A stretch of 64,000 bases of DNA, taken from positions 558,001-622,000 of the forward strand of contig KV748232.1 in the NCBI GenBank assembly GCA_001692895.1. The letters are read 5' to 3'. The notes under the pieces are model-generated. The model made no database searches, was not told where the DNA came from, and saw only the letters and a program-made list of their open reading frames with translations. This stretch comes from Cenococcum geophilum 1.58 (Eukaryota > Ascomycota > Dothideomycetes > Gloniales > Gloniaceae). Position numbers and translations under genes: made by a program. Positions 48,556 to 59,959 of the stretch are shown piece by piece. Every line of letters begins with the position of its first letter. Position 1 is the first letter of the stretch.

Positions 48556-48668
48556 TGTTGGGAATGAGGCAAGCGGTCGTTACGTGACGCCGCGGCACTA
48601 GCGTAGCGAGGAGTCTTAAGCTCCTCGCCCTTCCTTATTCCAATTAAAATAAGCTTTATTAACTAACA
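48556..48668 (+). repeat. Copia-H 5' LTR
   Basis: Shares with the Copia-C LTR the start TGTTGGGAAT, the CCGCGGCACTAG block and the palindrome GAGGAGTCTTAAGCTCCTC, but is shorter (113 versus 160 bp). 48669-49060 is leader with no gene seen. Confidence 0.8.
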
Positions 48669-49059
48669 TCACTATAACCTACTCAAGTAGTTATTATTAG
48701 TGAGTCACCCTATGTAACTAATACTAATTAGTGGTTAAATATATAGTTAACTATAGAGCAGCTAGGTTTTTAAATAAAAGAGATAGTCTTATATAGGGGT
48801 ACTATATACGCTTATATGGAATAGATCCTGGCAATACTATACTACTTCAGACTTGCGAAAAACTAGTAATAGAAGTGTTACTAAGTACTAGGAGATACTA
48901 AGTTGCGTTTATTATATAAAATAACCGCGTTTATAAAGATTTGGTTAAGTACTTTAGGTTAGAAGTATTACTAAACCTAAGGTCCTAAGTTAATATCTAA
49001 AACGCATTAAACAACCACCTTAATACCCTCTATGTACCTTTGCAGACTATAAAATTACA

Positions 49060-50075
49060 ACTACTACCTAATTACACGTTAAATAACCTTTAATAATAGC
49101 TATTATAGCGTTAACCTACCCGAAGAAGTACGAGGATAATATTAACCTAGAGATATAGAACACCGATATAACTAGCCTTAAAGATATTAATTAGTAAGAC
49201 TTAAACGGATTCTTATTATACCGTATAGTATATTATAAAGATAGCAAATATAACGACACTATATTATAGTACTATATAAGGGAGGGCTTTATTAAATAAA
49301 TAAAGGGAATATAGACTCTTATAAAGAAGGATATTATATAAGACTTCTATAACTTCTTATAGGAGTATAGAGCGTTTATACCTATAGATAGGGATACTAT
49401 CAGAGATAACATTTAGGAGTAGGTTATTAACGCAAAAGAAGAGCATAAATAGACTCTATAAGAGATTAAGCACCAACTACGCACTATAAGGAAGCTTAAC
49501 TCACGATGGAACCTAAGTAATATACCTCTAGAGACAAACCTACCTTCGCCTTCAACTTCTCTATATCCAATTTAACCCGTAACTTTAATGTTAAATACTA
49601 TACCCTAATAAGAGCAGGTATAGGATCCTATTGCTTTACAATTTAACAACCTTTAGACTCCACTAACTAGACCTATATCCCCACTATAGCCTACAATACA
49701 ACCCCTACTTCCTCCATCTTAATCTTAAATTAAAAGTAGTTTAAAATTGCTTATAGAGCTTGCGAAGCTCTATTTAGATTAAAAGAAGAAGTTTAGTAGA
49801 GAATTATACAATGTTCTTAATTTAAAACTATATATCTTCTATAACTATTACTAAAAGGTAGAAATAGAGTCTAATTAATACTACAACGCCTATTCCGTTA
49901 TGCTCAAGGGCTAAGCTAATACCTTCTATTATAATTATTTAGTAGGAAAAGGATATAATTTTAACCGTATAATATATAAGTTAAAATACCACTTTAAAAT
50001 AGAAGAGAATAAGTAGTAGTATATATTAGAATAGAGAGAGACTACCTTCCTAAGAATTATTACTATAAACTTAGG
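49060..50075 (+). pseudogene. Copia-H gag, first part
   Basis: One plus-strand frame of about 340 codons with stops only at RIP-type positions: LTYPKKYEDNINLEI, AFIPIDRDTIRDNI, a Pro/Gln-rich linker (LPSPSTSLYPI), then the capsid-like block YNAYSVMLKG.ANTFYYNYL, YKLKYHFKIEEN and RETTFLRIITINL typical of fungal Copia gag. It resumes in frame at 50284 after the solo LTR. Confidence 0.78.
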
Positions 50076-50283
50076 TGTTGGTATCACCCGGGGGTACTGT
50101 AATTGCAATATAAGGTAACTGGTTCTTGATTTATCTCTCTCTTCTAATCGTACACAAACAGGTGGAATTTAGGGGGTCTCCTCAGCTCGCTTAGCTTACG
50201 TAGTTGCCTCACGTAATTGCTCCTACGAGAGTTCTACTAAGTTCTGCCCGTACTCCACCGAATTCTACTCGCTCGTTTAGACA
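50076..50283 (+). mobile_element. Solo LTR inserted in Copia-H gag
   Basis: Starts TGTTGGTATC and ends CGTTTAGACA, flanked by TTAGG (50071-50075) and CTAGG (50284-50288), a 5-bp duplication with one C-to-T change. Removing it joins the gag frame (INLGIP). The sequence near the start, ATCACCCGGGGGTACTG, is a partial palindrome. No second copy is in the window, so the family is unknown; strand is arbitrary. Confidence 0.75.
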
Positions 50284-50427
50284 CTAGGTATCCCTTAACT
50301 TAATTATCTTTAAAAGCTCTTTAATTAACTTTAGATGATTTAGCGTGGTTTATTTAAATTATATTAAGAGGATTTTAGCCTATATAATTAAGTTATTAGC
50401 GTATACTAAGGCGTTAAAGAATATAAC
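50284..50427 (+). pseudogene. Copia-H gag, second part
   Basis: Continues the gag frame: KLFN.L.MI.RGLFKLY.EDFSLYN.VISVY.GVKEYN up to Copia-D. The matching continuation NLTLFNP follows at 63660. Confidence 0.75.
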
Positions 50428-50697
50428 TGTTTGTACCAATTTAATGGTATAAGTAAGTCATATCCCAGGGCACGAAATACGTATAGTATCGTATGCTCTT
50501 TAGGATGGTAGTAACTATCAATTATATAAAGCAGACTACGTGGTCTATATACTAATGCACCTCCCCCTAATTAGTTAGTGCTTTATAAGTGCACCAGATA
50601 TATAAGCGAGTGGTTAGTGCACTAAACGCGTAAACGCGTACCTGGTATACCGAACGCGTAAGTACGCGGTTAGTATAATAGGTGCTGTAATTATATA
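50428..50697 (-). repeat. Copia-D 3' LTR
   Basis: Plus-strand start TGTTTGTACCAATT, end TTATATA. Holds a cluster of ACGCGT/ACGCGG words at about 50622-50672 that RIP has left intact. 50698-51200 holds the 3' UTR with hairpin module 1; no gene seen. Confidence 0.93.
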
Positions 50698-50957
50698 CTA
50701 GTGGTACTTAAAAAATAAAACCACCTATATACAGCCTCCGTAATTGCTTTAATAAAACCATAAAATATAAAGGAAAATATATAGGAAATCTCCCCTAAGG
50801 TGCCGTCTAGGCTGCCTTCCAAACAGTGCTTTAAGCTAGCCATAAGTCCTACTTACGGTCCGTAAAATAAACCGTACGGCCTTTTGACAGGCTGTAGACG
50901 AGCCGTAAGTCAGATCTTAAGGGCCGCTAAGGCGCTAGTGCTAAGCGAGCCAATAGC

Positions 50958-50984
50958 GATTTTCTATCCTGGGGATGGAAAATC
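50958..50984. repeat. Hairpin module 1, copy in Copia-D
   Basis: GATTTTCTATCC and GGATGGAAAATC arms. The 40 bp to the left (GCCGCTAAGGCGCTAGTG, then CTAAGCGAGCCAAT) are almost identical to those beside the Copia-C copy. Confidence 0.85.
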
Positions 50985-51199
50985 GTAATTGGTTAATTTA
51001 ACTACCCTAGTAGAATATAGTAGATTTCAGCAGGTCACGTAAGTCCATTAAGTTCCATTATAGCTTTCTACTATTTTCTACCTAATAGCTTACAGTCCGT
51101 AGAATAGGCCGTATAATAAGCCGTACGGCCTTCTAATAGGCCGTAGGCGTACTATAGGTACTCCATTAGTCCCGTTCTACCCATTCTATAACTTTTAGG

Positions 51200-54100
51200 T
51201 TAAGCCTATTTATATTAATTAGGGTTTTAAGGGCTTAATACAGCTTTGCCTTGGTTATAGCGTCTACTAGGTTATTTCCGCCACTAATCCATTTAACCTC
51301 CGTAATTTTACGTCGTTCGTAGGCCTAATATAAGCACATTAGGTCAACTATAAGCCTCTTCTCTTATATTATACCTAGTTTAACTAGGCAGTCGTAAAGG
51401 GACTTTAAATCGGTGTATAAAACTAGGGGTAACTACTTTAGTTATAGAATCTTCTAGACCGTTAATTTGATTACGGCTGCTATATTAAAGCTATAAGCTA
51501 GTATATATAGTTTAGAAGCTAGTACACTATAGGTTACTTATTTATACTTAATTAAAGACTAGTACAGTATATTTACGTCCTAATTACGGTCTATAAGTAC
51601 AATTATAAAGCCAATTTATAATAATAGGTCTTTATTATTAGTAAAGGAGGCGTCCGTAAATACTAGTAAGCTAAGGGAACTTAGGTCTAGTGGTATAAAA
51701 GTAAGTCCCCTTACTGCATTATTAATTTGCCACTAAATGCGCTTATTAAGCTGCTTAATATTTTCTTCTTATAGATCTACTACCTAGGCCGTAAAGGACA
51801 AATCGTAAGCAGATTTAGGTTGGCAGACTATAGTAATATAGGCGCCTCTTGCACGCTATATAACGTATTAGTCCTTTATATTTACGGTTTTATAGGTTTC
51901 TTTATAAAAGCTAGTAAGGTCTATAGGCTTTACTATAATAGGCTTTAGGTTTTAAGCCTGGCGTTCCTAAGTTAGCTTAATTAGGTTGCCCTTTTATATA
52001 ATTAGGCCTCTATTAAACTTAATTAGATTTTACTTAGTTAACTACTCTTATAGCTTTACTAAGAACTTAGCCTTTTATAATTTAGTTTCTTTAGCGTCCG
52101 CGAAGGTCTAGTCTGCTAAAAATAGGGTATTGTCTATTTAAAGTCCAATAATACTAAGGCCGTTTAATAGGCTGTATAGAAGGCAGGGGTTATAGGTTAA
52201 CTATTCCATTTTAAGTTTACTAACGTAGTGCTAGTAATATATCTTAAACTAATGGTTTCCGGCTTCTAGTACTCCGTAAAAAGGTTTTATAACCCATAAA
52301 ATTGTTTCTAGTTATAGGTTAAGCTCGCGGGGTAGTCATATAAAGATATCCCTACTTAGGTAGGTATTAGACTACATATAGGCTTACGAAATGTCCCGTA
52401 AGTAAAGGGCTATAGGTTTAGTTTACTGTAGCCTCGGCGTAAGTATAAGTATAATCCGTTAGCTAACTCGTTAAATTATAGGCAATTATATAAGGACTAA
52501 GTCCTTTCCTTAGTTATTATAGGCTTATATAACAAGCCTTAATTTTTTAAAAGCTTTATTAGTACTAGGGTGCTTAATTTTGTTAATAAAGCGTAAGTTA
52601 AATATACGGACGCCTTGCGGAACGTCTCTCTCCATTATAACCGCAAAGACGCCCTTTTTAAGTAGTCCGTTAATTTCTTTACATCATAAGTCCGTAAAAG
52701 GGGTTTTTTATACTAAAACTAATATATCTATAGGCGGAGATTGCCTTACGGATATTCCTATGGAGGTTAGGTAATTCTTTATTATAGGGTGCTTTTAGGG
52801 GCGTCCTCAACCGCGCTTTACGGCCGGTTTAATGGGTTTCTAGGGGACTTCTAAAGTAGGTAGGGGTGCTTCTAGTTTATCTAGTTCAGTAGGTGCTTCT
52901 AGTTCATCTAGTTTAACGGCACAGGTATTTTTAAACCAAAAGTAGGGTTTTACGGACGTGCTTTTAAAGTTAGTCGGTCCGCTAGAAAGTTATATATAGT
53001 ATATTTTATCTTCTACAGCTAGTAGACAATAAGGTCTAGTCTAGTTACCGCTCTTACGCCATATAAGGACTTTAGAATTAAGCGGAAGGTCATAAACTAA
53101 GGTTGTATTAGGTCCGTTACAATAATATAGGGCGCTATTAACAGCTTATTTAGCCCGTAATTTAACTATTTCGGCTATTACCTTCCGTATTACAGCTGCT
53201 CGTTCCGTAATAGATAGGGTAGGAGGGCCTAGGTTACTTATCCTTAGGTAAGCTCTATAAACTAAGAGGGTAGGTACTAGTCCGTCAGGGCTAGCGGTGT
53301 TATTAACGGCTTTTATAGCCATCTATAGAGCTAGTTCCTTTTAGATATCCTTATATTCGTCTATAATAATCTAGTAAGCTCTCTATAAGGCTAAATAAGC
53401 TCGCTTAATAAGCCTAACGGACTAATGCGCCTTAACTAGAACAGCTTTTGTTAATATAGCCATAGCCATAGTATACTGCTAGAATTCCTTACTAATAAAG
53501 TTCCTACTAGTGTTGTGGGTAATATACTCAGGGGGTCCTACGTATATATCAATCCAGCAGGTCCGTAAAATATCCTAAGTATATTTTATAGATATATTTT
53601 ATAACTAACGGGCGGCTTAATAGCGGGTTACCTTGTCAATTATATATAATACTAGGCTGCCATTAATATATATAATGTCTACGTACACTAAGTGGTTAAA
53701 ATTAAGGTCTTTATAAAGAGTGAACTTAAATTAGCCTAGGGAACGTCTGTATTTCTAGCAGAAGGAGTAGTATTTAGTTAGGTAGTTAACTGCTTTCCTA
53801 TTAACGTTGTTATATCTAGAGCGTTTAAGGACTCTATACAGCTTTTCGGCTAATAGGTAGCTAAAACGGCGGTATAAGTGGTGGATTTTAGTACTAGTAA
53901 GGTAGCACGGGTTATAGTTAAAAGATTCCTAAATATAGGTCTGTAATATCTCTCCCTATATAAGGAACGGGTGTCTAAATCGTTATATAATTAGTAAGGT
54001 AATATACTTACTTCCTAGGGCAGTTACGGGGCCAATTAAGGTGTCTGTAATATTGTTATAGTAAACCTATAACCTATTTATATCCATAAGATAAAGTAGG

Positions 54101-54950
54101 AAAGGAGTGTCCGCTTTTACTACGTGGAAGTTAACTAGGCTAATTAGGGTCTTAACTGTAACTAATCTAATTAATATAGTTAAGCCAATGCCAAATTGGA
54201 CGTTTACGGCCCCGGTTTATATAGTATTAATATCCGTATTATTATTTGCGGTAGTCTTATATGCAAGATATTATCTATAACTGCGGTAGACTTCTTAGAG
54301 GTACCTATATTAATTATAACACCATAGAATTTTTTAGGGGTATAGCGTTTTATAATAATATATGCAAATAGGTCCTGTTTGCGGTCCATAACGTCTATAA
54401 TAGGTCTAATAGGTGTACTTATGGGCTAGTTTTTGGGTGTAATTAAGTATATAAAGGAGTGGTTGGCTAATACGGTCGTAATATTAAAGGCTTAGCTGTC
54501 CGTAAAAGGTCTAAAAGTAATTAAGAATATCTCTAAGGTCTCCTATTTCTAAGTATCTAAGTTAAAGTTAATTATAAGGGCTTCTATTAACTCGTTAAGA
54601 GACTCTTCTACTTCCTTTCCTTTATAGTCTAAGATAAACTAGTTAATCTATCTGTTAAATCTCTTCTTAGACTTATTATGTTCTTCCTAAGTATACCTTA
54701 TAGACTAATATCCTTCCTTACTATATATAAAGCACCTCTAATTGGTTTATTTATAGGGGTATACTTTTATATAGGAGTTACTATAGGGGTTATAGGTAGG
54801 ACCTAGTCGATACGGGTGCTACTAGCAGTAGCGGCGGTCTATAAAGTAGGTATTTAAGTTAGTTTGCGGATTTTATAGGTCCGTAACAAAGGCTTAAGTA
54901 CTATTTAGCGGGTTTAAGGCTTTATACGTTATAATAAAGGACCGTAAATT
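51200..54950 (-). pseudogene. Copia-D pol (protease, integrase, RT, RNase H) with end of gag
   Basis: On minus from 54950: degraded gag zinc region near 54680, then the protease at 54330-54290 reading FYGVIINIGTSKKST, where the catalytic DTG has become NIG. Integrase about 53200-54000. RT about 52000-52650: FNLRFINKIKHPSTNKAF, KLRLVI.AYN, IALYLRDIS.AY, then GL.IDNTLFLAD at about 52125 in place of GLQTDDT. RNase H about 51200-51750 (LLVFTDASF-like, then a TELYT/DS.SLYDCL-like region). Many TAG/TAA at Gln/Trp positions. The gag-pol frame is split by Gypsy-E at 54955. Confidence 0.85.
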
Positions 54951-54955
54951 GTTAA

Positions 54956-55142
54956 TATCACAGTGCTGTAATAAAGTAGACTAAATAACTACGTTATAGT
55001 ATAAAGAGGGGAAGAAGGTGGAAAGGGGGTATTGTATATAAATAGTAGGGCCAGCCGCCAAGTCGCTAGTAGTAGGCTAGCTAATAGTAGGAAACAGTAC
55101 GAGACAGTATAAAACAGTATACGTTAGGTCAGTGCCGTAATA
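54956..55142 (-). repeat. Gypsy-E 3' LTR
   Basis: TATCACAGTGCTG...GCCGTAATA; partner starts TGTTATAGTGCTG and ends GCCGTGACA. Differences are C/T and G/A. Confidence 0.93.
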
Positions 55143-55191
55143 GTACTCCTCTTCCCTAGATAGTTTAGTCCCTAAACCGAATAGATAACTT

Positions 55192-55225
55192 AAAAATAGG
55201 CAGTGTACGGGGTTGCCTATTTTTT
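55192..55225. terminator. Stem-loop with U-rich arm downstream of Gypsy-E pol
   Basis: Inverted arms AAAAATAGGCA and TGCCTATTTTT enclose an 11-bp loop. Shape resembles an intrinsic terminator, but in a fungal element it is more likely a 3' UTR hairpin; function unproven. Confidence 0.4.
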
Positions 55226-55273
55226 ACCGCGAAGATATTAGTTCCGCTTACCGCCCTTAACTAAGCTAATGGC

Positions 55274-55300
55274 GATTTTCTATGCCGGGCATAGAAAATC
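55274..55300. repeat. Hairpin module 1, copy in Gypsy-E
   Basis: Arms GATTTTCTATGCC and GGCATAGAAAATC, a perfect palindrome around one G; the compensating change (CC/GG to GCC/GGC) keeps pairing. Outer TAACTAAGCTAAT and TAATTGGTTAGTTTA extend the stem. Confidence 0.85.
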
Positions 55301-55398
55301 CTAATTGGTTAGTTTAGTGAGTAAGGTCGGTAGAACTCTACACCACCACCCAAATCGGTCCGTGTGGCGTTTCTTAGCAAGAATTTGGCTAATTAGAT

Positions 55399-55421
55399 AA
55401 CTTTAACTGCCGGTTAAAGTT
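55399..55421. repeat. Hairpin module 2, copy in Gypsy-E
   Basis: AACTTTAACTGCCGGTTAAAGTT: near-perfect palindrome preceded by AATTAGAT, as in Gypsy-A and Copia-C. Confidence 0.85.
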
Positions 55422-55449
55422 CTATAACATCTTAACTACTATAAATTTT

Positions 55450-58400
55450 AATACGGTAGTCGGCCGTAACCTTAACGTAACTTTTCCTTATCTTATACCC
55501 AGTCTGGGGGTCCTAGCTTCTTAGGGTGTTGCTTATAAAAATGCTGTATAGCTTATTTACAACCCTTTAGGTTTTCCTTTAGCTACTAGGTTATATCCTT
55601 ATAATATTTCCATTTAATCTTATAAGTTAGGCCCTAGGGGTCTTTGTTATATACATTAAGGATTTTCTTAAACTCCCATTTATCTTCTATATTACTGTTA
55701 TTATCTCTCTCTGCCACTCGTCCTTATATATTACGGCGCTCTATAGTATTAATATTTGCTTAGCTAGGGATCTCTTTAGCAGCCTAGAGGCGGACCTTAG
55801 ATGTATAAAAGGATTTATTTACTTAGATGTGGTTTAGGAGGTCTACTATAACTGCCCCTTAGTATACTGCGAGTATAGGGTACGGGCCGTCCCATTTATC
55901 GTCCCATTTCTTCTTAGGTCTATTTATCTTTATATTTTTTAAGCTAACTATAACTATATCACCTTTATAGAATAACGCGCTTTTATCCCTACGGGTATTA
56001 GCATTATCTTTATAGCGTTACTATAAAATCCGGGCTAAGGCCTTAAGCTATATTAATATCCGCTTAAAGTGGTTGGCTATAGAGTCTACGCAGAAGAACT
56101 CCTTCTTTACTTATACTAATAGTGTTAGTAGGCGGGAGCTAGTAGGCTTAATTCCGAGGCGAGGGTTAAAGCTATAGTTTATAAAAAATAGGGAGATGCC
56201 TATACTCTTGTTAACTTAGTTATTTATAGCAAACTTAGTAAGCGGTAGGTAGTTAACCTAGTCGTCCTATATAAAGCTAATAAAAGCATAGAGGTATTTA
56301 TTTACGGCAGCGTTAATAATTTTGGTTTAGCCGTCCGTTTCTAGGTATTAGGCTAAGCTTAGTTACAAGGTTGTCTTAAGGCGTTTACTTAGTTATTGCT
56401 AGAAGTTACTAACAAATTATATACCGTAATTAGAGATAATTATACTTAGTGCACCGTAGAGCTTATATATGTTGTTAACAAAGCCATTAACTAGCTCCTC
56501 TATTAAGAGTCCTATTACTAGAATAAGGTGTTATATTTTAGTTAGGCGGTCTATAATAATAAGGATATATTTATATACCTTACCGTAGCATTAGTATACT
56601 AGCAGCGTTGTAATATAGTTAATTAAGATATTAGTCCATAGGTAAGTGGGTAATTTTAGTAGCTTTAGGAAACCGGGCGGGGCAGAATAGGGGGTTTTAG
56701 TGTAAAAGTATAGGGCATAGTTTTTAACGAAGGTAGCCGTAAACTAGGAGATTCCTAGCTACTAGTATATTCGGTTTAAGAGGTTAAGAGTTTTAACCCG
56801 GCTAGGGTAACTAGCAGGGCCACTACTATAAGAGTAATAGGTAACTTTTAGGTAGAGGTCTAGGGCGTTAGGGATAAAGAGATGTTGGCGGAAGTAGATC
56901 TGTCCGTTAATAATACTATATTCTAACTTATTATAATAAAGTAATTTCCTAATCTTCTTTAGCTAATAGCGAGCTTTCTAATTACGTAGGGCTGCTACTA
57001 TATCTCTTACGAGTTTATTCTCCTAGTATTCTAGCTAAATTAACTTGTCTAGTAACTTTTCGGCTATTTTAGGGTCTAGAGCGGCTATAAACCCCGCATT
57101 ATTAGAGTTATAGGACTTATATAGTAATTCTTCTAAGATTATAGGGTTAACTTTCTAGGGTAGTATAACGACTTTGGCTTAGTAGCGGAGGCGTTTATTA
57201 TTAGTATCCTTAGGCCTTATTCCTAGTAGCCGGCTTAGGGCGTTAGGGAGTGTGGCTTTACTATTAGGTCTATATATAATTATAAAGTTAAACTATAAAA
57301 GGAACTCTGCCTACTAGACTTAGTGCTAGTTTAGCTGCTTAGTAGTTATAAACGTCTATAGGTTTTTATAGTCGGTAATAATTTTAAACGGCTCCTTAGT
57401 CCCTTATAGCTTAGGATACTATTTCTCTAAAGCCTTAATAATAGCTAAGAGTTCTTTATTATAAATCTTGTAGTTATACTCTAGTATAGAGTGCTTTACG
57501 GAGAAGAATACGACTAGTCTTAATTTTCCGTTATTATTATACTAGGAAAGGACTCTACCAGAAGCCTAATTTAATATATCTATCTCTACTACTGTTTTCT
57601 TTGTATAGTTATAGTATACTAGTACTGGTGCTAAAGTAAAGGCTCCCTTAAGGGCCCTAAACAATTTAGCTTATTCTAGTCCCTATAGCCATCTAATATC
57701 CTTCTTTAGGAGTTTTATTATAGGTGTAGCAATAGCAGAGTAGCCTTAGATAAATTGTTAGTAGAAGTTTGTAAAGCCGAGAAATTGTTATAGTTCTTTA
57801 ATTAATATTGGGTCCTTCTATTTCTATAAGGCCTATACCTTTTTAGGGTCTATAGTTATACTATTAGTTAAAATAATTAAGCCAAGGTATTTTGTTTTAG
57901 TAGAGTAGAACTTAAACTTATTAATATTAATCTAAAATCTAGTATTGCCGAGTCTTTAAATAATTTTATTTATATACTTAGTATGCTTAGCGCGTGTTTT
58001 AGAAAAAACAAGGACGTTATTAAGGTAGGCAGTGTAGTAGTCGTTAAGGGCGTTGTGTAGAATATAGTTAATATAGTTTTAGAATATAGCGGGTGCGTTA
58101 TAGAGGCTAAATAGTGTAACTAGTATTTTATAGAGTCCGAACTAGGTAATAAATGCTATAAGCCACTTATAGCCCTCCGCAATCCAGATCCGGTTAAACA
58201 TAGCAATTATATTAAGTTTAGTAAAGTACTTAGCACTATAAAGTGCGTTAAGTGTCTCGCGGATTAGTAGTAGTGGGTATTAATTCTTAATAGTAACTAT
58301 GTTTAGGCCTTAGTAGTTATAGTAGATTTATACACTACCACTAGGCTTAGTAGCGAGGAGGAGTAGTATAGCAGCTAGTGAGGTTAATTCGCGGATAAAA

Positions 58401-59950
58401 CCCTTATCTAGTATCTTATTAATCTACTTCTTTATACACCTAAGTTTAGTAGGTAAGAGTAGTCTATTTTTATAGTATAGGGCCTAGTTTCTGGGGGTGA
58501 TCTTAATTTTATAGTCCTATAGTTAGTAAAGGGGCAGCTTATCTATATTCTTAGGGAGGAAGTACTTAATATATTTACTAAACTTCTTTAGTAGGCGTTA
58601 TAGAATATCTTCGCGGGTTAATCCTGGTTTGCCTTTTAGGAATTTTTTAACATTAGTATTAACTATCTTCCGACATAAAAGCTTGGGTTTAGTTTTTAGA
58701 TTTATTTTAAGGAAGTTATAGAAATAGGGGGGAAGCACTTTACGGGCTTCCTTTATTATATAGTCGCCTTCCACTAGCCAGCAGAAAGACCTTTTTAATA
58801 GGTTTGGTACTTCTATTAGGCCTATAGGCAGCTCTTTAAGCAGCTATTAGTGCTTATCTTATTTAACCAGTTCTACTAGCTCCGCTATATAAATCCTTAT
58901 CACCTTTACGTCTTTTTGTTTATAAAACTGGGTAAAATTAATAGTATAAGTGTATTTAATATTGTCTAGGTTAGGGTGTGTCTAGTTCTCTAGTGCTACG
59001 GCTAGGCTAGCACAGCTTAGTTAGCCTAGGGGGGCGGAAACAAGGCGGTGGCCCTATACGGTGCGCGCGGGAGATGGGTATAAGGTTAGGCATTACGGTG
59101 GCGCGGTTTCTATTATCTGGGTCTTAGTAGTTCTATAGCCAGTCCTTACTATAACGCGAGCTATAGTGTGCGTATATAGCATATGGCTTAGTTCTAGGTA
59201 TTAGGCTAGGCGGCTAGGGTTTAAATAGTACCTAGGTTAGGGTTAAATTCTTAATAGTAGCGGCGTAAAGCGGACCTTCTTTCTTAGTCTCGGCGGGGCT
59301 AGCTAGCCTATTATTTTAGTCTTAAGTACTAGGGTAGTCTAGTCTTCTACTATCTCGTTTCTTTGCAGCTATATAGGCTCCCCTTTATTAGGAACGTCTT
59401 CTACTATTAGGGCTTTATATATAGTCCTAGGCACTAGGCTTAGTAGTGCTAAGTATCTATATAGGGCGTCCCTACTAACGTCGGTTATCCCCCACGGGAG
59501 GTAGTACCTAGAGTAGTAGTCTAAGTTAAAGTAGATCTTAAGTTTCCTAAAGCTAGGACGGGGCTCGTACTTCTAAAGCTAGGGCATACCTAGGATAATT
59601 AGGGTAGTAGGCGAGAGTTTAGTAATAAAAAAGAGTATAGCTTTAGTATAGAGGCCGATTAATATTTAGGCGGTAAAGTAGTCCGTAATAAGCGAAGTTA
59701 GGATACTATCTATAAGGCGTAGTGGCCTAGGTGCTAGTAGCTTCTTAGTTATAATATTATACTTTTTTATAATAGACTTTATATTAGTAAATGCCATTAT
59801 AGTACTACCAGAGTCTATTAGGCTTACTATATTAATATAAACTTAGGGGTATAGGTTACGTAATAAGGAGAGTTAGGTTTAAATAAGGATTAATTTCTTA
59901 TTACTGTTTGCTAATCTAAGATTAAGTAGCAGTTTACTAATAAAAAGAAC
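55450..59950 (-). pseudogene. Gypsy-E pol with C-terminal chromodomain
   Basis: Protease about 59650-59900. RT about 57850-58650: GFIRELTSLAAILLLLATKP (58350), YNY.GLNIVTIKN, then AYLNNVLVFSKTRAKHTKY at about 58028-57975, where YLDD became YLNN. RNase H about 57100-57700. Integrase about 55950-57100. The chromodomain at about 55685-55560 reads KKILNVYNKDP.GLTYKIKWKYY, then KENLKGCK.AI.HFY. Former Gln/Trp codons are stops. Gene order and size are normal for a fungal chromovirus. Confidence 0.85.
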
Positions 59951-59959
59951 CAATTAATC

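Noticed and set aside
48556-48668. Considered as the missing 5' LTR of the root Gypsy G
   Set aside because: It is on plus, resembles the Copia-C LTR and is followed by a Copia-type gag; G is on minus.
52580-52774. Plus-strand ORF of 64 codons
   Set aside because: Shadow of the Copia-D RT, which reads clearly on minus.
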